Part shown: positions 6,350 through 12,511 of the stretch, piece after piece
How the letters are laid out: the number at the start of each line of letters is the position of its first letter
How positions within the stretch are numbered: the stretch's first letter is position 1
NCBI GenBank assembly: GCA_046160245.1
Contig: JBJXGU010000271.1
Span: 1-13,110, forward strand
Source: JAJTFW01 sp046160245
GTDB taxonomy: Bacteria; Bacteroidota; Bacteroidia; AKYH767-A; OLB10
Reading direction: 5' to 3'
DNA: 13,110 bases
Notes under the pieces: model-generated
What the model was told of the DNA's origin: nothing
Database searches by the model: none
Seen by the model: the letters and a program-made list of their open reading frames with translations, nothing else
Position numbers and translations under genes: made by a program

Positions 6350-7177
6350 ATGTTAGGCTTGAAAAATGATGGAAGTGGCGAAATGACCTTCCTCGATCAC
6401 CTCGAGGCACTTCGCTGGCATGTTGTGCGTTCAGCCATTTTTATCGTAGTCATTGCCATCGTAGCCTTCATGAATAAGGAATTTATTTTTGATGGGATTA
6501 TCATGGCTCCCAAAAATTCCGATTTTCTTACCTATCGCGTCTTGTGTGAGTTAAGTACCCGTTACGATCTGGGGATGTGCATGGATAAAGTGGACTTTTC
6601 CGTCGTGAACCTCAATATTAGCGGGCAATTCACTACCCATATGTGGATCGCTTTTATGACGGGTTTTATAGTCGGATTTCCTTATCTCGTTTGGGAACTG
6701 TGGCGCTTTATTCGCCCCGCACTATCAGAAAAGGAGATAAAAGTGAGTCAAGGTGTCGTCTTTTTTACTTCACTACTCTTTATGCTCGGTGTTTCATTTG
6801 GCTATTATGTGATCACCCCGCTTTCTATTAATTTCTTGGGAAACTATAAAGTGAGTGCTGAAATTGCGAATTCCATCAGCATGGATTCATATATCAATAC
6901 CGTAACGGTTTTATCGATGTCTACAGGAATAATTTTCGAATTGCCCATGGTAGTTTATTTCCTGAGTAAACTTGGAATACTAAGTCCTGAATTTATGCGA
7001 AAGTATCGCAAGCATGCCATGGTGTTTAATTTGATTATTGCTGCTTTAATTACTCCTTCTCCCGATGTGACTAGTCAACTATTGGTCGCTATTCCCCTGT
7101 TTTTTTTATATGAAATAAGTATTTATGTATCTAAAGCCGTGGTGAGTAAGAAGAGAAGACTGGAGAAAGCGAGTTAG
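6350..7177 (+). CDS. tatC: Sec-independent protein translocase subunit TatC
   Basis: TatC is the inner-membrane receptor that binds twin-arginine signal peptides and, with TatA-type subunits, exports folded proteins. The 275 residues show six hydrophobic helices and the family segments FLDHLEALRWH (14-24), VWELWRFIRPALSEKE (114-129), GIIFELP (193-199) and TPSPDVTSQLLVAIP (235-249). The cytoplasmic-loop glutamate (E. coli E103) corresponds to Glu129 and the transmembrane glutamate (E. coli E170) to Glu197. The N-terminal motif, HLxELR in E. coli (Glu15), here reads HLEALR, so the equivalent residue is Ala20 with a neighbouring Glu19. The first periplasmic loop is enlarged and holds Cys66 and Cys77, which I recall as typical of Bacteroidota. 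No tatA is in view. The ATG at 6350 gives the normal length, and a weak -7-like TAATATTG lies at 6323-6330. Confidence 0.97.
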   Translation: MLGLKNDGSGEMTFLDHLEALRWHVVRSAIFIVVIAIVAFMNKEFIFDGIIMAPKNSDFLTYRVLCELSTRYDLGMCMDKVDFSVVNLNISGQFTTHMWIAFMTGFIVGFPYLVWELWRFIRPALSEKEIKVSQGVVFFTSLLFMLGVSFGYYVITPLSINFLGNYKVSAEIANSISMDSYINTVTVLSMSTGIIFELPMVVYFLSKLGILSPEFMRKYRKHAMVFNLIIAALITPSPDVTSQLLVAIPLFFLYEISIYVSKAVVSKKRRLEKAS

Positions 7178-7247
7178 ATAATATGTATGTAATAGAAAAG
7201 TTCTATTTTAGTGATGATAGAAATGTGCTATAGTAAAACATAATGAA

Positions 7248-7595
7248 ATGTCACAAGTAAAAAACTTTAACGAATATCGTGAATTGATGAATGGGAAGAT
7301 CCTTGCACAAGGGAATCTGAACATGAAAAGATTTTGGGCACTCGATGCTTCAACGTATCAAGCAGGAGCCTTGGATGTGAAAACAAAGGAAATGTTAGGA
7401 CTAATATCTTCCATGGTTTTACGTTGTGATGATTGTATCCGATACCATCTTGGAAAGTGCATGGAACAAGGTGTCACCACAGAGGAGCTTTTCGAAGTTT
7501 TCTCGATTGCTAATTTAGTAGGAGGAAGTATTGTGATTCCTCATACGCGCCGGGCCTTGGAATATTGGGAAGAGTTAGGAACATTGTCAAAGTAA
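7248..7595 (+). CDS. Carboxymuconolactone decarboxylase (AhpD-like) family protein
   Basis: This 115-residue all-helical protein belongs to the AhpD-like/CMD fold. The central helix carries the redox-type motif Cys60-Asp-Asp-Cys63 followed by His67 (RCDDCIRYH), as in peroxidase-type AhpD relatives, rather than the Cys-free form of true gamma-carboxymuconolactone decarboxylases. The second half, with the VTTEELFEVFSIA and GGSIVIPHTRRAL segments, fits the usual family end. A thiol-based peroxidase or disulfide role is likely; the substrate is unknown. It is cytoplasmic by lack of a signal. It lies 70 bp after tatC and 41 bp before the outer-membrane gene, so co-transcription with tatC is plausible. 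No aromatic catabolism genes are nearby, which argues against an aromatic-degradation role. Confidence 0.87.
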   Translation: MSQVKNFNEYRELMNGKILAQGNLNMKRFWALDASTYQAGALDVKTKEMLGLISSMVLRCDDCIRYHLGKCMEQGVTTEELFEVFSIANLVGGSIVIPHTRRALEYWEELGTLSK

Positions 7596-7636
7596 AATCG
7601 TATAAATTGATATCACCCGAAAAGAAGAAGTACTGA

Positions 7637-10093
7637 ATGAGATATTATTACTTATTATTTTTAGTAACCTTAATTTTTGCGCAGTCGGCTTTTGCGCAAC
7701 AAACTAAAATCAGAGGTAAAGTAACCGACCAGCTCACGAATGAGCCGATCCCTTTTGCTACTATCGTTTTTAAAGGAACAACAATTGGCGTAAATACGGA
7801 TATGGACGGAAAGTTTTTTTTGTCTACAGATGTACCTGGTGATTCGATAATGTGTACGCTGATAGGTTATCAACCTGTCAAGATGCGTGTAAAGAAGGGC
7901 CAGGATCAAGTCATCAATATGGTGATGAAGGCAAGTAAGATGGAATTGCAAGAAGTAGTGATCAAGGCCGGAGAGAATCCTGCGAACATTATTTTTCGTG
8001 AAATCATCAAACATAAGTTTGAAAATGATCATACCAATTTGAAATCTTTTCAATACGAAGTGTATAATAAACTGGAATTCGATTTGACGAATATCAGTGA
8101 TAAAATGAAAAAGAACAAGCTGCTCAAACCTTTTGCTTTCGTTTGGGATAATATCGACAGCACAGAAACAAATAGTAAACCTTTTCTTCCCTTTTTTATT
8201 AGCGAAACACTCTCCGATATTTATTATAGAAGTACTCCAAGCAGTAAACAAGAAGTAATTAAAGCCAGTAAAGTTTCCGGATTGGAAAACGCTTCCGTCA
8301 CTCAGTTTCTTGGGGATATGTATCAACGCGTAAATGTGTATGATAATTTCATTGAACTTTTTGGTAAAGGATTTATCAGTCCCGCTTCGGATTTAGGTTT
8401 GGTGTATTATCGTTATTATTTGTTAGACTCTGCTTTCCTCGATGATCAATGGTGTTATAAAATGAAATTTAAGACGCGCCGACCACAAGAGCTTACTTTC
8501 AGTGGCGATTTTTGGGTGCACGATACCACGTTTGCTATTAAAAAGATTTCGATGCGTATCGCTCATGATGCCAACATCAACTGGGTGGAAGATATGGCGA
8601 TCGTTCAAGAGTACACACGTGTGGATACTACTTGGATGTTAAGTCGTGATATGTTAGTACTCGATTTTGCAGCACGTCAAGAAGGAATGAGTTTCATCGG
8701 TAGAAAATCAACAACTTATCGCAACATCAAAATCAATCATACCATCCCCGAGGAAATTTTTAAAGGAACAGAAATCATTCGTCTCAATGAAGATGCATTA
8801 AATAAAACCGCCGATTACTGGGATCAACATCGTCATGATTCTCTCGCTGAAAGAGAACAGAAAATCTATCACATGGTAGATACGATTAAAACATTACCGG
8901 CATTCAAAACATATGTTGAATTAATTACGCTTTTCTTTACTGGCTATAAAGACATCGGACTTATTGAGCTGGGTCCTTACTACACGGTGTATAGTAGGAA
9001 TCCTATCGAGGGAAATCGTTTTCGAATTGGAATGCGAACAAGTGACGACCTCAGCACAAAAATTCAATTGGAAGGTTATTTAGCTTATGGTTTGAAAGAC
9101 GAACGTTTCAAATACATGGGCTCAGCGAAGTATAAAATTTCCGACAAGCCCCGACAATTTACAGGCATTCAATATCGATTTGATGTAGAACAATTAGGAC
9201 AAAGTGATAATGCTTTTCAAGATGATAATATTTTATCTTCGTTGTTCAGACGAAATCCGGCAACTAAATTAAATACTTCACGTCTCCAAAAAGTATGGTA
9301 TGAGATCGAGTGGTTTCCGGGATTAAGCAATAAAGTGACGTTAACGCATAATGCTTTTCATCCACTTGGCAATTTAGATATTAGTTATTTTACCAGTGAA
9401 GATAAAACACTGGTTAAAAATACATTTCAAACCACACAATTTAGTGTGTTCATGCGATTTGCATACCGTGAAAAATTTGTAGCTGGAAAAGTAGATCGTA
9501 TTAGTTTAGGAAGCGAACATCCCATCATCCAAGTCAATTATACCAAAGGAATAAAAGGCTTTTTGGAAGGTGATTTCGATTATCAAAAACTTTCAATTCG
9601 TGTTGACGATCGTTTAAAGTTAAATCCATTTGGTTATACTTATTGGGTGTTAAGCGCAGGTAAAACATGGGGCAAAGTGCCTTATCCATTATTGGAAATT
9701 CATCCCGGAAATGAAACTTATTTTTATGATTATGCAGCATTCAACATGATGAATTTCTTCGAGTTCGTTAGTGATTATTATTTAAGTGGATTTGCTACAC
9801 ATCACTTCGATGGATTCTTTCTCGATAAAATTCCATTGCTGCGTAAATTGAAATGGCGAGAGGTAGCTCAAGTGAAAGCCGTTTGGGGTCAATTGCAAAA
9901 TTCAAATTTGAATTTACAGGCCAATCAAAGTTTGTTTTATTCACTGAACAAAAAGCCATATGTAGAAGCAGGAGTAGGCGTAGAGAATATCTTTAAAATT
10001 CTACGTGTCGATTTCCTTTGGCGAATGAGCTATTTAGAAAATCCCAATATCTCTAAGTTTGGAATTCGAGGCAGCTTCCAGTTGACTTTCTAA
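7637..10093 (+). CDS. DUF5686 / CarboxypepD-regulatory-like outer-membrane protein
   Basis: This 818-residue protein has a signal peptide (1-20, ending AFA-QQ). A carboxypeptidase-regulatory-like beta domain follows (about 24-110) with the hallmarks IRGKVTDQLTNEPIPFATI, GTTIGVNTDMDGKF and LIGYQP. The long remainder (about 115-818) matches the DUF5686 pattern: alternating polar/hydrophobic strands rich in aromatics, ending GSFQLTF with a C-terminal phenylalanine typical of outer-membrane barrels. No TonB-dependent plug domain or SusD-type partner is seen, so it is not an ordinary SusC transporter. Function is unknown. From memory, this family sits between tatC and lptB in related genomes, which suggests a housekeeping envelope role, perhaps in LPS or outer-membrane assembly; that is inference. 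The start lies 41 bp after the AhpD-like gene. Confidence 0.86.
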   Translation: MRYYYLLFLVTLIFAQSAFAQQTKIRGKVTDQLTNEPIPFATIVFKGTTIGVNTDMDGKFFLSTDVPGDSIMCTLIGYQPVKMRVKKGQDQVINMVMKASKMELQEVVIKAGENPANIIFREIIKHKFENDHTNLKSFQYEVYNKLEFDLTNISDKMKKNKLLKPFAFVWDNIDSTETNSKPFLPFFISETLSDIYYRSTPSSKQEVIKASKVSGLENASVTQFLGDMYQRVNVYDNFIELFGKGFISPASDLGLVYYRYYLLDSAFLDDQWCYKMKFKTRRPQELTFSGDFWVHDTTFAIKKISMRIAHDANINWVEDMAIVQEYTRVDTTWMLSRDMLVLDFAARQEGMSFIGRKSTTYRNIKINHTIPEEIFKGTEIIRLNEDALNKTADYWDQHRHDSLAEREQKIYHMVDTIKTLPAFKTYVELITLFFTGYKDIGLIELGPYYTVYSRNPIEGNRFRIGMRTSDDLSTKIQLEGYLAYGLKDERFKYMGSAKYKISDKPRQFTGIQYRFDVEQLGQSDNAFQDDNILSSLFRRNPATKLNTSRLQKVWYEIEWFPGLSNKVTLTHNAFHPLGNLDISYFTSEDKTLVKNTFQTTQFSVFMRFAYREKFVAGKVDRISLGSEHPIIQVNYTKGIKGFLEGDFDYQKLSIRVDDRLKLNPFGYTYWVLSAGKTWGKVPYPLLEIHPGNETYFYDYAAFNMMNFFEFVSDYYLSGFATHHFDGFFLDKIPLLRKLKWREVAQVKAVWGQLQNSNLNLQANQSLFYSLNKKPYVEAGVGVENIFKILRVDFLWRMSYLENPNISKFGIRGSFQLTF

Positions 10094-10256
10094 ATAGTAA
10101 TCAGTGTAAATTGACATATGGTCTTTGCGCCCTTGAGAGGAAAATTGGCGTAGAGTAGCCTTAGCGCCTCCGCGAGAAATATTAGCGAAGAGAAATCTGT
10201 CGAAGAGAAAAGCATTATTCGAATGCGATTAAATTATTGCAAACCTATTGTTCAAG

Positions 10257-10299
10257 CCTCTCCCTCGCGAGGCTTCGCGACCCTCTCCAAGGGAGAGGG
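10257..10299. repeat. Compound hairpin with mutually exclusive stems
   Basis: The outer stem CCTCTCCCT (10257-10265) pairs with AGGGAGAGG (10290-10298). An inner stem CGCGA/TCGCG (10266-10270 and 10275-10279) has a GGCT loop identical to the element at 1001-1014. An alternative stem, CCCTCTCC (10281-10288) with GGAGAGGG (10292-10299), would compete with the outer stem. There is no T-run after it, so it is not a classical terminator. Confidence 0.75.
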
Positions 10300-10535
10300 A
10301 ATTAAATAATTAATTTTATTTGATAAAACTTGGAATTAAACATAGAAATCTCCGCGCCTCTGCGAGAAAAATTAGGGTAGCGCAGCTTTCTGAGAGAAAA
10401 CTAATCATAGCGCCTTAGCGCCTTTTTAACCTGAGCTTGCCGAGGGTTGCGAGAAAATTTAGCATAGCGCAGCCTCCGCTTGATTTTTAACAACAGCCTG
10501 TTTTTAATAAGAATACACTATTCCCTATAATTCAC

Positions 10536-10543
10536 TAATTTTG
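10536..10543 (+). promoter_or_regulatory. lptB -7 element immediately before the start codon
   Basis: TAATTTTG is an exact TAnnTTTG match ending 4 bp before the ATG at 10548. With the usual few-base distance to the start site, the transcript would begin at or within a base or two of the ATG, making lptB mRNA leaderless or nearly so. No clear -33 box is found 18 bp upstream (TACA at 10514-10517). Confidence 0.5.
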
Positions 10544-10547
10544 CCTT

Positions 10548-11276
10548 ATGTCAATTCTTCGTAGTGATAATCTTGTAAAACGTTATAAGAAGCGTACCGT
10601 GGTAGATCATGTGTCTATTCAGGTTTCGCAAGGGGAGATTGTGGGGTTGCTCGGCCCCAATGGTGCTGGGAAAACAACTACATTTTACATGACGGTTGGA
10701 CTCATCAAACCGAATGAAGGACAAATTTTTTTAGATGATCGTGAAATTACATCGGAGCCCATGTATAAACGTGCTCAAATGGGCGTTGGATATTTAGCGC
10801 AAGAAGCATCGGTGTTTCGCAAACTTTCGGTTGAAGATAATATCAAGGCTGTTCTTGAGATGACAAAAATGACGAAGGAAGCTCAGAGCGAAAAACTAGA
10901 AGAACTATTGAGTGAGTTCGGACTTCAAAAAATTCGCAAAAGTAACGGAGATGTTTTATCAGGCGGAGAAAGAAGAAGAACAGAAATTGCACGATGCTTG
11001 GCGGTAAGTCCAAAGTTTATTTTATTAGATGAACCATTCGCTGGTGTTGATCCCATCGCCGTAGAAGATATTCAAGCCATTGTTCACAAACTAAAAGCAA
11101 AAAATATAGGCATCCTCATCACCGATCATAACGTACATGAAACGCTCACAATTACCGATCGCGCTTATCTGCTTTTCGAGGGTAAAATTCTTAAAGAGGG
11201 CAGCGCACAAGAACTCGCCGACGATGAGCAAGTACGTAGAGTGTATCTCGGAAAGAATTTTGAACTCCGATTATAA
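10548..11276 (+). CDS. lptB: LPS export ABC transporter ATP-binding protein LptB
   Basis: LptB is the cytoplasmic ATPase that, with LptF and LptG, extracts LPS from the inner membrane and drives it across the Lpt bridge. The 242-residue protein has every ABC motif: Walker A GPNGAGKTT (36-44), Q-loop Gln85 (GYLAQEASVF), signature LSGGERRR (137-144), Walker B FILLDEP (157-163) and switch His194 (ITDHNVHETL). The segments TFYMTVGLIKPNEG, YLAQEASVFRKLSVEDN and FAGVDPIAVEDIQ distinguish LptB from branched-chain amino-acid ABC ATPases of similar length. It stands alone after a repeat island, with its own -7 element. It shares LPS biogenesis with kdsD upstream. No lptA, lptC or lptFG is in view. All catalytic residues are intact. 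Confidence 0.97.
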   Translation: MSILRSDNLVKRYKKRTVVDHVSIQVSQGEIVGLLGPNGAGKTTTFYMTVGLIKPNEGQIFLDDREITSEPMYKRAQMGVGYLAQEASVFRKLSVEDNIKAVLEMTKMTKEAQSEKLEELLSEFGLQKIRKSNGDVLSGGERRRTEIARCLAVSPKFILLDEPFAGVDPIAVEDIQAIVHKLKAKNIGILITDHNVHETLTITDRAYLLFEGKILKEGSAQELADDEQVRRVYLGKNFELRL

Positions 11277-11305
11277 TTAGTCGTTGTACTAGTTTCCCTT
11301 TTTAA

Positions 11306-11345
11306 CACTAGAGGGCACTAGAGGGCACTAGAGATCACTTGTGAA
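11306..11345. repeat. 10-bp tandem repeat CACTAGAGGG
   Basis: Two perfect units CACTAGAGGG (11306-11315 and 11316-11325) are followed by the diverged units CACTAGAGAT (11326-11335) and CACTTGTGAA (11336-11345). The 10-bp period is close to one helical turn. Confidence 0.85.
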
Positions 11346-11371
11346 CACGAAGTCTTTTGTTTTGACTTAAA

Positions 11372-11379
11372 TAAATTTG
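11372..11379 (+). promoter_or_regulatory. Orphan -7-like element
   Basis: TAAATTTG is identical to the recQ -7 octamer and points rightward into a region with no reading frame, just before a GC-richer structured stretch. No -33 box is found 18 bp upstream. In AT-rich DNA this may be a chance match. Confidence 0.25.
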
Positions 11380-11404
11380 CGCTAATCCGATTTATCCTCT
11401 TTAT

Positions 11405-11495
11405 CCGCGCCTACCTTAAGCAGCGCTTTTGCTGTAGCTTGTGCCTCCGCTAAAGCTTCAGCGACATGCGGTCAGCGGAGCAAAGCAGGCAGGTT
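11405..11495. repeat. GC-richer palindromic element with nested stems
   Basis: CTCCGCT (11445-11451) pairs with AGCGGAG (11474-11480). Inside and beside it lie GCTAAAGCTTCAGC (11449-11462), itself nearly palindromic, and CAGC/GCTG arms (11421-11434). The composition differs clearly from its AT-rich flanks. It resembles the GCCTCCGC segment at 10472-10479, so it may be a member of the same interspersed repeat class, or a structured RNA. Confidence 0.5.
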
Positions 11496-11553
11496 CAATT
11501 TTTCCGCAATCATGTTTCTTACTTCATGTTTGCTACATAATCCTGGGTTTTAT

Positions 11554-11586
11554 TATCGAGTATCGAGCATCGAGTATCGAGCATCG
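11554..11586. repeat. 7-bp tandem repeat YATCGAG
   Basis: The units are TATCGAG (11554-11560), TATCGAG (11561-11567), CATCGAG (11568-11574), TATCGAG (11575-11581) and a partial CATCG (11582-11586). The alternation of T and C first bases also gives a 14-bp higher-order period over the later units. Confidence 0.88.
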
Positions 11587-11632
11587 TTTTTAAAGAATGA
11601 AAATTTAAATTTTTGTGCGAACTTAATCAGCC

Positions 11633-12250
11633 CTAAAATTTAGAATCAGGTGCTAAAATCCCTACTTCAATCTTTATAGGCAACGCATTCTCCTTCGGCG
11701 GAATCGGACAATTATATCCAGTAGTATACGCACAATACGGATTATAACATTGATTAAAATCTAACAACAAACTATCGGTGGTGGGTATCCGAATATCAAT
11801 ATATCGACCACCTCCGTAAGTCTCAAATCCGTTCGTTTTATCTGTAAAAGGAAGAAATAAATAATCTTTATATTCTTCCTTTTGTGAGTAGACAACATTT
11901 TGATACGCATACAATACATACGTACTATCATCAATCGAAAATATAAGTTTCAAATATTTTTTATACTCTGGAGTTTTAGTTCCACTGGTTTTCATGAGAA
12001 ACGATTTCTCGTTTTTCAATACTTCCGCTTTTGCCCATACTCTCAATCCTAAATCAATTGGAAAAAAACGATGGCCGGTAAAACTAGCTACGTTCTTTTC
12101 ACCTAAAGGCGATTCTTTTGGATCTTGGTAATCTTTATCTAAACCTCTTCTGAATTCTAAAATTTCTTCAATCGCTTTTTCATTCTCTGTTTGAGCAAAT
12201 GCCGAACAGAAAATAAATACATAGCAAATACTGAGAATTAAATATTTCAT
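11633..12250 (-). CDS. Secreted DUF1684 domain protein
   Basis: This 205-residue protein has a signal peptide (1-19, hydrophobic ILSICYVFIF core, SAFA-Q cleavage) and a DUF1684 body. Family hallmarks are the early EFRRGLDKDYQDPKESPL segment, the central LFLPFTDKTNGFETYGGGRY with its Gly-rich turn, and the terminal DFNQCYNPYCAYTTGYNCPIPPKEN. No enzymatic activity is established for the family to my knowledge. The conserved Cys residues in the last motif (NPYCAY and YNCPIPP) could form a disulfide after export. It is the third gene of a minus-strand operon, starting 9 bp after the purS stop. Why an exported protein follows a purine gene is unclear; co-transcription need not mean shared function. 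Confidence 0.87.
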   Translation of the reverse strand: MKYLILSICYVFIFCSAFAQTENEKAIEEILEFRRGLDKDYQDPKESPLGEKNVASFTGHRFFPIDLGLRVWAKAEVLKNEKSFLMKTSGTKTPEYKKYLKLIFSIDDSTYVLYAYQNVVYSQKEEYKDYLFLPFTDKTNGFETYGGGRYIDIRIPTTDSLLLDFNQCYNPYCAYTTGYNCPIPPKENALPIKIEVGILAPDSKF

Positions 12251-12259
12251 CTGAAAAAA

Positions 12260-12511
12260 TTAAGCCGGCTCAACCGTGAACTCATAATTTTCCATGATGG
12301 GATTAGCCAACAATTTTTTGCAGGCTAATTCTACATTTTGCATCGCTTCTTCCTTGGACTTCGCTTCAATTTCTAAAGTGATGTGCTTGCCGATGCGAAC
12401 ATTTTCAATTTGAGAAAGGTCTAAGTTTTTCATGCTGCCAGTAACGGCGCGTCCTTGTGGGTCAAGCAATGCTTTTTGTGGCATTACATTGATATGTGCG
12501 TTGAATTTCAT
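12260..12511 (-). CDS. purS: Phosphoribosylformylglycinamidine synthase subunit PurS
   Basis: PurS is the small structural subunit that joins PurL and PurQ in the three-part FGAM synthase, step four of purine synthesis. The 83 residues match the family throughout: KALLDPQGRAVTGSM (13-27), the IENVRIGKHITLEIEAKS segment and the C-terminal helix CKKLLANPIMENYEF. The ATG at 12511-12509 overlaps the pssA stop TGA (12510-12508) in an ATGA junction, implying translational coupling. The presence of PurS implies that this organism uses the small PurL plus PurQ form rather than, or besides, the single large PurL of enterobacteria. Neither purL nor purQ is in view. Confidence 0.94.
   Translation of the reverse strand: MKFNAHINVMPQKALLDPQGRAVTGSMKNLDLSQIENVRIGKHITLEIEAKSKEEAMQNVELACKKLLANPIMENYEFTVEPA

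Larger units (their letters stand above)
10094..10547. repeat. 454-bp intergenic island of degenerate repeats and hairpins
   Basis: No convincing gene lies here. The stretch holds about five degenerate copies of a motif approximating GCGCCTCTGCGAGAAAAATT plus a following TAGCGCAGC: near 10114-10145 (weak), 10164-10186, 10354-10385, 10401-10421 (partial) and 10444-10479 (partial). In between are a compound hairpin (10257-10299) and a CCTGAGCTTGCCGAGG element (10430-10445). Only the last 15 bp, with the lptB promoter element, look like conventional regulatory sequence. Confidence 0.8.
11277..11632. repeat. 356-bp non-coding gap between convergent lptB and DUF1684 genes
   Basis: I see no gene here. 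In order it holds a weak AT hairpin with a T-run just after lptB (TTTCCCTTTTT at 11293-11303, poor as a terminator), a 10-bp tandem repeat (11306-11345), an isolated promoter-like octamer (11372-11379), a GC-richer structured stretch (about 11405-11495), a 7-bp tandem repeat (11554-11586) and an A/T-only palindrome (11600-11613) just beyond the DUF1684 stop codon. Confidence 0.75.

Noticed and set aside
7670..8326. 218-residue open frame antisense to the DUF5686 gene
   Set aside because: It lies wholly inside a well-supported gene on the other strand. The translation is rich in Ile, Phe, His and Cys with no recognisable motif.
10094..10547. Possible insertion-sequence remnant
   Set aside because: No transposase fragment, terminal inverted repeats of a typical IS or target duplication could be seen; only short interspersed repeats are present.
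11600..11613. A/T-only palindrome AAAATTTAAATTTT downstream of the DUF1684 gene as a terminator
   Set aside because: A stem of only A-T pairs without a stable core is expected by chance in AT-rich DNA.
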